A stretch of DNA of 64,000 nt from Mesorhizobium sp. WSM4313 (GCF_002294725.1 NZ_NSFT01000014.1:64501-128500), one strand, 5' to 3'. Counted from the first letter of the stretch, positions 24,382-34,390 are shown. Program-made: numbers and translations. The notes: generated by a model not told the origin, from the letters alone.

Positions 24382-26349
24382 TTGCGAGACGACATTGCGC
24401 CGGGGGGATTTCGGCCGGAGATACAGGGGCTGCGCGGGCTTGCCGTCGCCTTTGTGGTGATTTTCCACATCTGGCCGGCAGCGCTTCCCGGCGGCTATGT
24501 CGGGGTCGACATCTTCTTCGTCATCTCCGGCTTCCTGATCACCGGCCTGCTCACCCGCATGGCGCTCAGCGATGACGGCATCTCGCTGGTCGGCTTTTAC
24601 ACGCGTCGGGTCAGGCGGCTGCTGCCGGCGGCGATCGTCGCGCTCCTGGTCACGCTCGCTGGAACGCTGCTGTTCGTGTCGGACGCATGGTGGGAAGAAA
24701 CCGCCAAACAGGTGATCGCAAGCGCGCTCTACATGCAGAACTGGCGGCTTGCCGAACAGGCCGTGGATTATCTCGGCGCCGAGGACGCGCCGAGCCCCGT
24801 GCAGCATTTCTGGTCGCTGTCGATCGAGGAGCAGTTCTACATCGTCTGGCCGCTGCTGATGTTGGCGGTCCTGTGGTGGGCCAGGCGTCGCGGACATTCG
24901 CCGATGCAGACGCTCGTCTTCGTGCTCGGCGTGGTCATGGCGGGCTCGCTCGCGGCTTCCGTCGCTCTCACCCGATCCGATCCGGCTTGGGCCTATTTCG
25001 TCACCCATACGCGGGTCTGGGAGCTGGCCCTCGGCGGACTGCTGGCGCTGACCTCCGACCGCTTCCGGCCAAACGGCCGCGTGCGGACAGCGATGGTTGT
25101 CGCCGGCAGCTTGGCGGCGCTCGCATCGGCGATGCTGTTTTCAAGGTCGACCGATTTTCCGGGTTTCAAGGCGCTGCTGCCGACACTCGGCACGACCTTG
25201 ATCATTGCGGCCGGCAGCGTACGCATGGGCCGCTTCCGCGGCCTCGACATCGCCATGCTGCGCTATATCGGCGATCGCTCCTATTCGATCTACCTGTGGC
25301 ATTGGCCGCTGATCATTTTTTACGCCGCGCAGCGCGGCGCCATCGACCTTGTTGATGGTGTTCTGCTGATCGTCGTCACCCTGATGGTTTCCGAACTCTC
25401 CTACCGCTTCGTCGAACAGCCCTATCGCCATTCGCGCTCGTCCCGGGCATGGCGGCCACTGATCGACGGCACGGCGGCGGTGGGGTTGTGCGTGGCGGTG
25501 GCCGGCGGACTCGTCTACGCGATCGACCGGCAGCCCATCGATACCGGCCTGATCGGAACGCCGAATTATCCGGGACCTGCGGCCTTGCTGGCGAACGCTG
25601 TCGTACCCCAGGGTGTCAAGCCATTGCCGCCCTTGAGCAAGATCGGCAGCGACGTGCCCGTCATCTACAGGATGAAGTGTCACCAGCAGCAGAAGGGAAC
25701 CGACGCGACCGGTTGCCAGCTCGGCGACCCGGCGGGGACGAGGACCATTGTCGTGATGGGCGATTCCCACGCGGCGCAATGGGTGCCGGCTGTCGACAAA
25801 ATCGCCAAAGACAGAAAATGGAGGCTCGTCACCTTCACCAAGGCGGCATGCCCGGTAACCCGGGTCACCATCCTTGAAGACGGCAAGCCGTATCAGCAAT
25901 GCGCGCTGTGGCGGGAGAAAGTTCTCGCCGAAATCGCCAAATTGAAGCCCCATTTCGTGATCACCAGCCAGAGCAACTATACCAGCGTTGCCCAGGGTGC
26001 GATGATTGAGGGATTGCGCAGCGTCTGGGGCGAGCTCACACGTCAGGGCGTGCGCGTCGTCGCCATCCGCAACACGCCTTTCAGCCTGTTCGACCCGCGC
26101 ACCTGCCTGGGCACGGACCCGGCCAAATGCATCAATCCGCGCGCCGAGGTCGAACGGGAAAACATCTACGCGCTCGCCGCCCGGTCCGTGGCCGGGGTGA
26201 CCTTGGTCGACATGAACGATGCGCTATGCAGCAAGGACAGCTGCCCGGCGGTGGTCGGCAACATCGTCGTGCTGCGCGACAACCATCATCTCACGGCAAC
26301 CTACGCGCTGGCGCTGGCTCCCTACCTGGCCAAGGCAGCGGGACTTTGA
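24382..26349 (+). CDS. OafA/YrhL-type membrane acyltransferase with SGNH domain
   Basis: This 655-residue protein starts at TTG 24382; the conserved FRPEIQGLRGLAV opening follows within 12 residues and no ATG is nearby. The acyltransferase-3 part (about 1-370) has roughly ten membrane segments with the catalytic-type IFHIWP His and the YVGVDIFFVISGFLIT and SPVQHFWSLSIEEQFYIVWP motifs. A periplasmic SGNH domain follows, with GDSHAAQW and a C-terminal DNHHLT His. Such proteins O-acetylate lipopolysaccharide, exopolysaccharide or peptidoglycan. The acceptor is unknown; there is no polysaccharide cluster next to it. Confidence 0.9.
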   Translation: MRDDIAPGGFRPEIQGLRGLAVAFVVIFHIWPAALPGGYVGVDIFFVISGFLITGLLTRMALSDDGISLVGFYTRRVRRLLPAAIVALLVTLAGTLLFVSDAWWEETAKQVIASALYMQNWRLAEQAVDYLGAEDAPSPVQHFWSLSIEEQFYIVWPLLMLAVLWWARRRGHSPMQTLVFVLGVVMAGSLAASVALTRSDPAWAYFVTHTRVWELALGGLLALTSDRFRPNGRVRTAMVVAGSLAALASAMLFSRSTDFPGFKALLPTLGTTLIIAAGSVRMGRFRGLDIAMLRYIGDRSYSIYLWHWPLIIFYAAQRGAIDLVDGVLLIVVTLMVSELSYRFVEQPYRHSRSSRAWRPLIDGTAAVGLCVAVAGGLVYAIDRQPIDTGLIGTPNYPGPAALLANAVVPQGVKPLPPLSKIGSDVPVIYRMKCHQQQKGTDATGCQLGDPAGTRTIVVMGDSHAAQWVPAVDKIAKDRKWRLVTFTKAACPVTRVTILEDGKPYQQCALWREKVLAEIAKLKPHFVITSQSNYTSVAQGAMIEGLRSVWGELTRQGVRVVAIRNTPFSLFDPRTCLGTDPAKCINPRAEVERENIYALAARSVAGVTLVDMNDALCSKDSCPAVVGNIVVLRDNHHLTATYALALAPYLAKAAGL

Positions 26350-26548
26350 GCAACCGTCCACCCGCGATGATTCGGCGTCCCGCAGGCGCGAATTCGACAG
26401 CGAAGGATAGTGCGATGCCGTTGGATTTAGAAAATCCTAAGGGTTTTCAAAACGCTGCATAAACCCTGCTTTAACCCGCCTTTAAACCGCCGCATCTAGT
26501 CTTCAACCCGAACGCCATCGGCACCCGGGGGCAGGTTAGCAAGAGCGC

Positions 26549-28825
26549 ATGGCGAACCGCAGAGACAGTCGCATCGAACCGAGCTTCGAGGAGGCGCCGC
26601 GCGCGAAATCCTCCGAAGGCTTTTCGGTGAGCGAGGAGGATCGCGTCGTGCCGCGCAGCCGTAAATCCACTGCAAAGGGCAGATCCGCAAAGAAATCACG
26701 CGGTCGCGGCCGCGACCGCAGCCGGCGGGGCTTGCTCGGCATCGCAACCCGCCTGGTCTACTGGTGCTTCGTGCTTTGTATTTGGGGCGGCATCGCGGCG
26801 GCCGGCATCGTCGTCTATTACGGTGCTAAGATGCCGGCGGCGACCACTTGGTCGATCCCCGACCGCGCGCCCAACATCAAGATCGTGTCGGTCGATGGCG
26901 GGCTGATCGCCAATCGCGGCATGTCGGGCGGCGAGGCCGTCGGCCTGCACGAAATGTCGCCTTATATCCCGCAAGCCGTCGTCGCCATCGAGGACCGCCG
27001 CTTCTATTCGCATTTCGGCATCGACCCGATCGGGCTTTCACGCGCCATGGTCACCAACGTTCTCGGCGGTCATTTCTCGCAGGGCGGCTCGACGCTGACG
27101 CAGCAGCTGGCGAAGAACCTGTTCCTGACGCCGGACCGCACGCTGGAGCGCAAGGTGCAGGAAGTGCTGCTCGCGCTCTGGCTCGAACACAAGCACAGCA
27201 AGGACCAGATCCTCGAAATGTATCTCAACCGGGTCTATTTCGGATCCGGAGCCTATGGCGTGGAAGCGGCTTCGCGGCGCTATTTCGGCAAGAGCGCGCG
27301 CGACGTGAGCCTTTCCGAGGCAGCACTGCTGGCGGGGCTGCTCAAGGCACCGTCCAAGCTTTCGCCGGCGCGCGACCCGAAGGCGGCCGAGGAGCGGGCG
27401 CAGCTCGTGCTCGCGGCCATGCGCGCGGAAGGCAAGATCAGCGACAAGGAATACAAGGTGGCGCTGAGCGCGCCGGCGACGCGCGCGCCGTCCTACTGGA
27501 CCGGCTCCGAGAACTATGTCGCCGACACGGTGATGGAGGAGCTTCCCGATCTCATCGGCGAGGTGCGCGGCGACATCATCGTCGACACCACTGTCGACTT
27601 GACCCTGCAGAAGCTTGCCGAACAGTCGATCCGCCGGCTGATCGACGAAAGCGGCAAGAAGCTCAACGTCAGCCAAGGCGCGCTGGTGTCGATCGACGAT
27701 TCCGGCGCGGTGCGCGCCATGGTCGGTGGCTATGATTATTCGACCAGCCAGTTCGACCGCGCCTCGGAAGCGCGCCGGCAGCCGGGCTCGGCCTTCAAGC
27801 CGTTCGTCTACATGGCGGCGCTGGAGGCCGGCCGCACGCCGGACAGCATCCGCAACGACGCGCCGATCAAAATTGGCAAATGGACGCCGGACAATTACGG
27901 CGGCAAATATTACGGCAAGGTGACGCTGGCGACGGCGCTGGCCAAGTCGCTGAACTCAGTGGCGGCGCAGCTCACCATGGAAGTCGGGCCCGACGCGGTG
28001 GTGGAAGCCGCGCATCGCATGGGCATCCAGTCCGACCTGCAGGCCAACACCTCGATCGCGCTCGGCACCTCGGAGGTGACGCCGCTGGAGCTGACTTCCG
28101 CCTACGTTCCGTTCGCCAATGGCGGCTACAAGCCGGACGTCCATTTCATCCGCCGCATCACCACCGGCGAGGGCAAGGTGCTTTACGAGAACAGCGGCGG
28201 CAGCGCGCCGCGCGTCGTCAAGGCCGACACCGTCGGCATGATGAATTCGATGATGACCGGCACGGTCGAGATCGGCACCGCCAAGAAGGCGGCCTTCAAT
28301 TGGCCGTCGGCCGGCAAGACCGGCACCAGCCAGAACTCGCGCGATGCCTGGTTCGTCGGCTACACCGCCAATCTCACGACGGGCGTTTGGTTCGGCAATG
28401 ACGACGGCAGCCCGATGAAGAAGGTCACCGGCGGCGCCCTGCCGGCGCAGGCCTGGCACGAATTCATGGTGGCCGCGCATGAGGGCGTGCCTGTGCGGCC
28501 GCTGCCGGGCACCTGGAAGTCGACGCCGTCCGATACGATCGTGCCGGACGAGATCCCGTCGGCGGACGCCTCGCAGCCGCCGCCTGCGCCGCCCGCAGCC
28601 GTCGGCCAGTCAAAGCCTGCTGCTCCATCGCAGCCTGTCGCCCAGGCGCCCGCGCGTCCGGTGCGGACCGCGCGACCTGCCGAGACCGTCGATGCCGCCG
28701 GCTTCGATATGCCGAGCGACAGCGGCGAGACCGCCTCGATCAAGCATCCGGTGCCGCCCGGCAATGTCGGCGGCCCGACGAAAAAGCGCCAGACTTCGAT
28801 CCTCGATATTCTGGGCGGCGGTTAG
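26549..28825 (+). CDS. Class A penicillin-binding protein (PBP1A family)
   Basis: This 758-residue bifunctional enzyme polymerises and cross-links peptidoglycan. A basic cytoplasmic tail (1-60) precedes one membrane segment (YWCFVLCIWGGIAAAGIVVYY). The glycosyltransferase domain carries the catalytic Glu in AIEDRRFYSHFGID, GGSTLTQQLAKNLFL and EMYLNRVYFGSGAYGV. The transpeptidase motifs are SAFK (in QPGSAFKPF), SLN (in AKSLNSVA) and KTGTS. The last 120 residues are Pro/Ala-rich. It appears to be monocistronic, with a 199-base leader in which I see no clear site. Confidence 0.95.
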   Translation: MANRRDSRIEPSFEEAPRAKSSEGFSVSEEDRVVPRSRKSTAKGRSAKKSRGRGRDRSRRGLLGIATRLVYWCFVLCIWGGIAAAGIVVYYGAKMPAATTWSIPDRAPNIKIVSVDGGLIANRGMSGGEAVGLHEMSPYIPQAVVAIEDRRFYSHFGIDPIGLSRAMVTNVLGGHFSQGGSTLTQQLAKNLFLTPDRTLERKVQEVLLALWLEHKHSKDQILEMYLNRVYFGSGAYGVEAASRRYFGKSARDVSLSEAALLAGLLKAPSKLSPARDPKAAEERAQLVLAAMRAEGKISDKEYKVALSAPATRAPSYWTGSENYVADTVMEELPDLIGEVRGDIIVDTTVDLTLQKLAEQSIRRLIDESGKKLNVSQGALVSIDDSGAVRAMVGGYDYSTSQFDRASEARRQPGSAFKPFVYMAALEAGRTPDSIRNDAPIKIGKWTPDNYGGKYYGKVTLATALAKSLNSVAAQLTMEVGPDAVVEAAHRMGIQSDLQANTSIALGTSEVTPLELTSAYVPFANGGYKPDVHFIRRITTGEGKVLYENSGGSAPRVVKADTVGMMNSMMTGTVEIGTAKKAAFNWPSAGKTGTSQNSRDAWFVGYTANLTTGVWFGNDDGSPMKKVTGGALPAQAWHEFMVAAHEGVPVRPLPGTWKSTPSDTIVPDEIPSADASQPPPAPPAAVGQSKPAAPSQPVAQAPARPVRTARPAETVDAAGFDMPSDSGETASIKHPVPPGNVGGPTKKRQTSILDILGGG

Positions 28826-28890
28826 AGCGGCAACTTCGCCTCTCGCAATGGCAAGCGCCTTCGGCTACATGTCCGGCCGGAGACAAAACC

Positions 28891-29640
28891 ATGGCCGAGA
28901 CCGACAGCAGAAAAACAATCGTGCTCACCGGCGCCAGCCGCGGCATCGGCCATGCGACGGTGAAGCGCTTTTCGCGCGAGGGTTGGCGCGTCATCACCTG
29001 CTCGCGCCAGGCCTTTGCCGAGGACTGTCCATGGCCGGCCGGTCCCGAGGACCACATCAAGGTCGACCTCGCCGACCAGGAGGATGTCGGCATCGCCGTT
29101 TCGGAAATCCGTCACCGGCTGGAGGCGCATGGCGGACAGCTGCACGCCCTGGTCAACAATGCCGGCATCTCGCCGAAGCTGAAAGACGGCAGGCGCATGG
29201 ACTCGATCGAGACGCCGATGCATGTCTGGCGCGATGTGTTCCAGGTCAATTTCTTCGCGCCGATCATGCTGGCAAGGGGGCTGTTCAAGGAGCTCGCCGC
29301 TGCCAAGGGCTCGATCGTCAACGTCACCTCGATCGCCGGCACCCGTGTGCATCCCTTCGCCGGCACGGCCTATGCCACGTCGAAAGCGGCGCTCGGCTCG
29401 CTGACGCGCGAGATGGCGCATGATTTCGGCCCGCACGGCATCCGCGTCAACGCGATCGCCCCGGGCGAGATCGACACCGCGATCCTTTCGCCCGGCACCG
29501 ACAGAATAGTCGAGACGATCCCGCTGAGACGACTGGGCGCCACTTCGGAAGTTGCCGACATCATCTTCTTCCTGTGCTCGGGCCAGGCGTCCTACGTGAC
29601 CGGCTCGGAAATCCACATCAATGGCGGCCAGCACGTGTGA
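28891..29640 (+). CDS. Short-chain dehydrogenase/reductase
   Basis: This 249-residue classical SDR has the cofactor motif TGASRGIG (about 13-20), NNAG (in VNNAGISPK), the catalytic Ser in VNVTSIAG, and YxxxK (YATSKAAL). The C-terminal SYVTGSEIHINGGQ is typical. Acid and Arg residues after the second strand suggest no clear NAD/NADP preference. It lies 65 bases after the penicillin-binding gene and converges with an MDR gene. The substrate is unknown. Confidence 0.88.
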   Translation: MAETDSRKTIVLTGASRGIGHATVKRFSREGWRVITCSRQAFAEDCPWPAGPEDHIKVDLADQEDVGIAVSEIRHRLEAHGGQLHALVNNAGISPKLKDGRRMDSIETPMHVWRDVFQVNFFAPIMLARGLFKELAAAKGSIVNVTSIAGTRVHPFAGTAYATSKAALGSLTREMAHDFGPHGIRVNAIAPGEIDTAILSPGTDRIVETIPLRRLGATSEVADIIFFLCSGQASYVTGSEIHINGGQHV

Positions 29641-29661
29641 TTTGCTGGCGCCATGAATCGC

Positions 29662-30582
29662 TCATCCAGCCATGGTGACAACAGCTTTGCCGCTGAAGCT
29701 GCGCTGCCGCAGAGCATCCAGGGCCTGGCCGATGTCCGCCCACGGCACGGTCATGGCCACGCGGGTCTCCAGCCGGCCGGCCGCGACAAGATCGAGCAGC
29801 ACGGCGATGTCGGCGCCGATGGCTGAACCGGACGTGTAATAGGCGAAGGTCTGTAGCCGCGCGCCTTCGTGGCCGGGAACGAATTGGCGGAAGCCGATCG
29901 GCGTGAGCTCGCCGCTGCTCGAACCGAACATGACGATGGTCCCGCCGGGCGCGATGCGTTCGATCGCATCGGCGAGGCTTTTGCCGCCGACCGACTCGGT
30001 GATCAGCGAAAAAGGTCCCTCGGCCAGTTCGATCGACTCGACGACCTGCCCGGCGCCCAGATCGCGAAGATCATCGTGGTGCCGGGCCGAAGCGACCGCT
30101 GTCACCGAAGCGCCTTGCTCGCGGGCGATCTGGATCTGGAAGCGGCCGACCGCGCCGCTTGCGCCGGTGATCAGGACCCGCTGTCCGGCGAGATTGCCGC
30201 CATGGCGCAAGGTCCTGAGCGCCGTCGTGCCGGCCACCGGAAGCGTGGCTGCGGACGCGAAGCTGACCGCGTCCGGCACGACGGCAAGACGATCGGTCGG
30301 AACCGCGACCCGTTCAGCCCAGCCGGCCTGGTCGACCAAGGCGGCAACGCGCGTGCCCGCGGTCGGGCCCGAGCCATCGGCCGCCGCGCGCTCGACAATG
30401 CCGACGATGTCCTGGCCAGGTATCCACCCGTCAGGTCGGATGCCGAGCAGGCGCAGCTCGCCACGATTCAACGATGTTGCATGAACTGCCACCAACGCTT
30501 CATTTCCATTGCAGTTTGGGTGATCGACCTTGGTGAGCTTCAGCCGGTCGGGGCTGTCGGAAGAGATGGCGAGAGCGAGCAT
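29662..30582 (-). CDS. Zinc-independent MDR oxidoreductase (quinone oxidoreductase-like)
   Basis: A 306-residue medium-chain reductase with SLNRGELRLLG, a GxDxxG-like GQDIVGIV, and the cofactor motif TGASGAVGRFQIQIA. The structural and catalytic zinc Cys residues of alcohol dehydrogenases are missing, so a QOR/enoyl-reductase-like role is likely. It is divergent from an AraC gene 124 bases away, which may regulate it. The substrate is unknown. Confidence 0.85.
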   Translation of the reverse strand: MLALAISSDSPDRLKLTKVDHPNCNGNEALVAVHATSLNRGELRLLGIRPDGWIPGQDIVGIVERAAADGSGPTAGTRVAALVDQAGWAERVAVPTDRLAVVPDAVSFASAATLPVAGTTALRTLRHGGNLAGQRVLITGASGAVGRFQIQIAREQGASVTAVASARHHDDLRDLGAGQVVESIELAEGPFSLITESVGGKSLADAIERIAPGGTIVMFGSSSGELTPIGFRQFVPGHEGARLQTFAYYTSGSAIGADIAVLLDLVAAGRLETRVAMTVPWADIGQALDALRQRSFSGKAVVTMAG

Positions 30583-30706
30583 GGGCCCATCCTTTGAAAT
30601 TGGCGTTTGGGAGTCGCGATCGATTGACGAAGTGGCTGGAGCCTATCGACTTTCGTGGTCGAAGAATCTAGAGATAAAGCCAGATGATCGCTGAAAGCAG
30701 TCAAGA

Positions 30707-31513
30707 ATGAGACAGCCGCTTCGCTGGCCCTGGCTGGATTTCGATGTCGACGATGTGGCTGCGCCGGCGATGGCCGTTGGCGTCGATGTCACCGAGACCA
30801 GGGCCGAGGTGCGCGAGCATTGGCACCGCAAGGGGCAGCTCGTCTTCGCGCTCGGCGGCGGCGTCACCTGCCGCGTTCCGAGCGGGCTTTGGATGGTGCC
30901 GCCGCATTGCGGGGTGTGGGTGCCGAGCCGCATGGAACACAGCAACATCGCGACGGCGAATGCGCGGATTTTCTTCGTCTATATCGAGCCCGGCGCCGCC
31001 GACCTGCCGGACCGGTGCTGCACGCTTTCGATCTCGCCGCTGCTGCGCGAGTTGATCATCGAACTGTCGGAGTGCGCGCCGAACGATGCGCGCGGCGATT
31101 TCCTGGGAAGCATGCTGCTCGCGGAACTGCCGCGTATGCCTGTCCAGCAATTGCATTTGCCGATCTCGGCCGAGCCGCGGTTGCGGCGGATCGCCGAAGC
31201 GCTGGCCGACGACCCCGCCGATCGCAGCACGTTGGCGCAATGGGCAGACCGTGTCGCGCTCAGCGAGAGCAGTCTGGCGCGGCTCGTCGTCAAGGAGACA
31301 GGCTTAGGTTTCGGGCGCTGGCGCCAGCAGCTGCATCTGATCGTAGCGCTCAGGGAACTGTCCGCCGGCGCCAGCGTGCAGCAGGTGTCGGGCGATCTCG
31401 GCTATGAATCCGTGACCGCTTTCATCACCATGTTCAAAAAGGCGCTGGGCAAGCCGCCGGCAAAATACCTCAGCGATATCGCGCAGAATGGCGGCTCCGC
31501 GTTCCTGGCCTGA
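30707..31513 (+). CDS. AraC-family transcriptional regulator
   Basis: This 268-residue protein has an N-terminal cupin-like sensor domain (HWHRKGQLVFALGGGVTC, GLWMVPPHCGVWVPSRMEH) and a C-terminal double HTH (about 180-265: LAQWADRVALSESSLARLV and VQQVSGDLGYESVTAFITMF). The GYESVTAFITMFKKALGKPP block is the AraC signature. It resembles NimR-type regulators that control a divergent or adjacent gene. The MDR oxidoreductase gene is divergent and is the likely target; this is inference from position. Confidence 0.87.
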   Translation: MRQPLRWPWLDFDVDDVAAPAMAVGVDVTETRAEVREHWHRKGQLVFALGGGVTCRVPSGLWMVPPHCGVWVPSRMEHSNIATANARIFFVYIEPGAADLPDRCCTLSISPLLRELIIELSECAPNDARGDFLGSMLLAELPRMPVQQLHLPISAEPRLRRIAEALADDPADRSTLAQWADRVALSESSLARLVVKETGLGFGRWRQQLHLIVALRELSAGASVQQVSGDLGYESVTAFITMFKKALGKPPAKYLSDIAQNGGSAFLA

Positions 31514-31519
31514 CATCCA

Positions 31520-33319
31520 TCAAGCAGGCTGCGGGTTGATCTCCACGGCAGGCCCGGCCCAATCGGTGGTCTTGCCGGTCACCACCTCGACGATGCCGCG
31601 GGCGATCTCGCGCTCGCCCATGATCACGATGTCTGCGCCGAGCCCTTTCAGATGCTCGACCTCGGCGTCGGAATGAGCGCGGGCAATGATGCTGATCGCC
31701 GGATTGGCGGCTCGGGCCCGAAGCACGATCTGGCCGGCCTCGAAGGCATTGGGGATGGCGAGGATCAGCCGCTTGGCGCCCTCCGGGTTGGCGGCCGCGA
31801 AGACGTCCGCATTGGCGGCGTTGCCGGCGATGGTCTCGACGCCGTCGTCGCGCAGCTTGGCCAGCGTCTTGTCGGCGTCCTCGATCACCAGGAAGGGCAG
31901 GGCGGCTTCTTTCAGCGCAGCGCCCACAAGGCTGCCGACCCGACCATAGCCGATGAGGATGGAATGGCCGGCGAGGGTCGTCCTCGGCGGCGGGCCGTCT
32001 TCCTTTTCTGGAGCCGCCGACACCGAAGCGACCTGGCCGGGCTCGGTCGCCGGGCCGATAGGCCTTCGCTCTTCGGCCGGCGCGGCCTTGCCGGCGCGCT
32101 TTTCCAGCCACGGCTTCATCCAGTCGACAACGAGGAACATCAGCGGGTTGAGCAGGATCGAGAGGATGGCGCCAGCGAGGATCAGGTCGCGGCCCTGCTC
32201 GGGCAACAGTTTCAGGCCGACGCCAAGCTCGGCCAGGATGAAGGAGAATTCGCCGATCTGGGCAAGGCTCGCCGAAATCATCAGCGCGGTCGCGATCGGA
32301 TAGCGGAAGGCGATCACGATAACGAAAGCGGCGATCGACTTGCCGATAATGATGATGGCCAAAGTGGCGAGAATCGGCAGGCCGTTGCTGATCAGGCTGA
32401 ACGGGTCGAACAGCATGCCGACCGAGACGAAGAACAGCACCGAAAAGGCGTCGCGCAGCGGCAGCGATTCTTCCGCCGCGCGGTGGCTGAGCTCGGATTC
32501 GCTCATGATCATGCCGGCGAAGAAGGCGCCGAGCGCCAGCGAGACGCCGAACAGCTTCGCCGCGCCGAAGGCGACGCCGAGCGCGATGGCCAGCACCGCG
32601 AGCCGGAACAATTCCCGGGAGCCGGTGTGAGCGACGTAATGCAGGATCCACGGAATGACCCTGCGGCCGACCACCAGCATGACCACGACGAAGGCGGCGA
32701 CCTTGGCGAGCGTGACGCCGACCACGCCCCAAATGCCATAGCTGGCGGGCAGCGAAAGCAGGCTCTCATGGTCGTCGACCTGGGGCTGGCCCCCGAGCAC
32801 GCCGGCGAGCGCCGGCAAGAGCACCAGCGCCAGCACCATGGCGAGATCCTCGACGATCAGCCAGCCGACGGCGATGCGGCCGCGCTCGGTCTCGATCAGC
32901 CGCCGCTCCTGCAAGGCGCGCAAAAGCACCACGGTCGAGGCGACCGAAAGCGCCAGGCCAAAGACCAGGCCGGCGCCCGGCGACCAGCCGAGCAGCCAGG
33001 CAAGCCCGACGCCGAGCAGGGTCGCAAAGCCGATCTGCACGATGGCGCCCGGCACCGCGATAGCGCGGACGGACAGAAGGTCCTTCAGCGAAAAATGCAG
33101 GCCGACGCCGAACATCAAAAGGATGACGCCGATTTCCGCGAGCTCGTTGGCGAGGCTGGCGTCGGCGACGAAGCCGGGCGTGTTCGGACCGACAAGGACG
33201 CCAGCGACAAGATAGCCGACGAGCGGCGGGATGCGGAAACGGTTGGTTAACGCCCCGAAGACGAATGCAAGCCCCAGACCGGCGACGATGGTGGCGATAA
33301 GGGGCGTGTCATGCGGCAT
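31520..33319 (-). CDS. ybaL: YbaL-type cation:proton antiporter (CPA2) with RCK domain
   Basis: This 599-residue inner-membrane protein matches E. coli YbaL closely. Shared blocks include RIPPLVGYLVAGVLVGP, ELAEIGVILLMFGVGLHFSL, SVASTVVLLRALQERRLI, VGWLIVEDLAMVLALVLLP and SELSHRAAEESLPLRDAF. A membrane part of about 12 segments (1-385) is followed by an RCK/TrkA-N domain (ILIGYGRVGSLVGAAL, GNAANADV, IARAHSDAEVEHL). These proteins exchange K+ or Na+ for protons under nucleotide or redox control. It ends 7 bases from the convergent AraC gene. Confidence 0.9.
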   Translation of the reverse strand: MPHDTPLIATIVAGLGLAFVFGALTNRFRIPPLVGYLVAGVLVGPNTPGFVADASLANELAEIGVILLMFGVGLHFSLKDLLSVRAIAVPGAIVQIGFATLLGVGLAWLLGWSPGAGLVFGLALSVASTVVLLRALQERRLIETERGRIAVGWLIVEDLAMVLALVLLPALAGVLGGQPQVDDHESLLSLPASYGIWGVVGVTLAKVAAFVVVMLVVGRRVIPWILHYVAHTGSRELFRLAVLAIALGVAFGAAKLFGVSLALGAFFAGMIMSESELSHRAAEESLPLRDAFSVLFFVSVGMLFDPFSLISNGLPILATLAIIIIGKSIAAFVIVIAFRYPIATALMISASLAQIGEFSFILAELGVGLKLLPEQGRDLILAGAILSILLNPLMFLVVDWMKPWLEKRAGKAAPAEERRPIGPATEPGQVASVSAAPEKEDGPPPRTTLAGHSILIGYGRVGSLVGAALKEAALPFLVIEDADKTLAKLRDDGVETIAGNAANADVFAAANPEGAKRLILAIPNAFEAGQIVLRARAANPAISIIARAHSDAEVEHLKGLGADIVIMGEREIARGIVEVVTGKTTDWAGPAVEINPQPA

Positions 33320-33486
33320 TGTCTATGGAGCGCCTTTCGAAAATTCACGATGTCGGATGGGCGCCCGCCGAGGCCGTCGCCTTCGGCAATATGATGGCCG
33401 CAGCGGCGATGATGCAACCGCCGCCGCGCAGAATTCGACGCTGAAGGTGGCGCGCACCGGAAATCGGCGCCGCGCCGACAAAGAGA

Positions 33487-33526
33487 CGGCTTCGGGACGC
33501 GACCCAGCCTCGAAGCCGCTTTTTTT
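33487..33526 (+). terminator. Strong intrinsic terminator without an assigned gene
   Basis: On the rightward strand CGGCTTCG (33487-33494) pairs with CGAAGCCG (33511-33518), followed by C and seven T. The flanking genes on both sides are leftward, so no rightward protein gene uses it. On the leftward strand the stem is followed only by a mixed TCTCTTTG tract, so it may serve the host-attachment gene weakly. A short rightward RNA is possible. Confidence 0.6.
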
Positions 33527-33533
33527 CGGCGCC

Positions 33534-33974
33534 TTATGCCGCTTGCAACAGGTTCTCGATGTCGGGAATCGTATGGTTCGTGAGTGTCTTCGGGATTTCC
33601 GCCTGCACCTTCTCGCAAACCTCCTTGTGCAGCTTCTGGCGCATCTCGCCAAGCACCTGCGGCGGCGCAATCAGCACGACCGCGTCGAACGCGCCGCGGT
33701 GCGCCAGCTTGTAGAGCCGGTCGGCAATCTCGACGGCGAAGCGCTCCTTGCCGAGACGGTGCCAGTCGGTTTCCTCGACGGCGCTGCGGGGACCCTCGTT
33801 GCTCTGGCGGCCCGGCTTGTCGCTGCCTTGCTCGCGCGTGGCGGGGTTCTCCTGCTCCATCTCCTGCACCACTTCGAGGTTCGGGAACTTGGCGTCGCCC
33901 TGGTTGCGCAGGAAAAGCGCCTTTTCGCCATCAGCCACGATGACCCACAGTCCGTGTTTCAGCTTGATGCTCAT
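33534..33974 (-). CDS. Host attachment family protein (AtsE-like)
   Basis: This 146-residue soluble protein matches the host attachment family: WVIVADGEKALFLRN near the start, a charged variable middle, FAVEIADRLYKLAHRGAFDAVVLIAPPQVLGEMRQ split by short loops, and a TIPDIENLL end. Family members were named for a role in attachment of agrobacteria or rhizobia to plant surfaces, but the biochemical activity is not known; the fold resembles eRF1/archaeal release-factor domains. A GGAGGAACG ribosome site precedes the ATG. It stands alone. Confidence 0.82.
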   Translation of the reverse strand: MSIKLKHGLWVIVADGEKALFLRNQGDAKFPNLEVVQEMEQENPATREQGSDKPGRQSNEGPRSAVEETDWHRLGKERFAVEIADRLYKLAHRGAFDAVVLIAPPQVLGEMRQKLHKEVCEKVQAEIPKTLTNHTIPDIENLLQAA

Positions 33975-34390
33975 GGCGTTCCTCCTTGCTTGCTGCTTGC
34001 CGATAGATGGAGCTTGGGATCCGCAAATGGATTGCTAGGCAAACGAGCCGCGAGGCATGATTGTTCCGATCCGGCGATGGCGTCTCGATCGCTTCCGGCA
34101 GACTCGGTCGAGCGTCTATCCCGCAGGGCCAGCTTTAATCTACTAACTTTGTAGAATTTAGAATAAACTGTTTTGCGGCTTTCTCGGTCAGGCGCTAAAA
34201 ATTACGACGGATCAAGGCTGTTTCTTATGTCGCTCCGGCCGTCTCACCGTCAAAGTAGAATTTTTTTCTCTTGGCCTTCGCAGTTGCGAAAAAGCGATTG
34301 CCTGCCGTTCGGCGACGCGCGAGTGCTTGCCTTCTGATTTTTGGCCAGCCCGCGTAAAACTGCCAGACTGTTCCAATATTGCTCGCCGCC
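33975..34390. other. Intergenic region upstream of cysG
   Basis: I see no gene in this 416-base stretch between divergent genes. It holds an AT-rich segment around 34138-34175 with a small dyad (CTAC...GTAG, 34140-34154) and a perfect TTCGCAGTTGCGAA dyad at 34277-34290. Promoters of both flanking genes must lie here. No known sulfate-regulator site could be assigned. Confidence 0.5.

Noticed and set aside
33231..34154. Rightward frame across the antiporter start and host-attachment gene
   Set aside because: It crosses a strong terminator and two real leftward genes, and has no recognisable domain.
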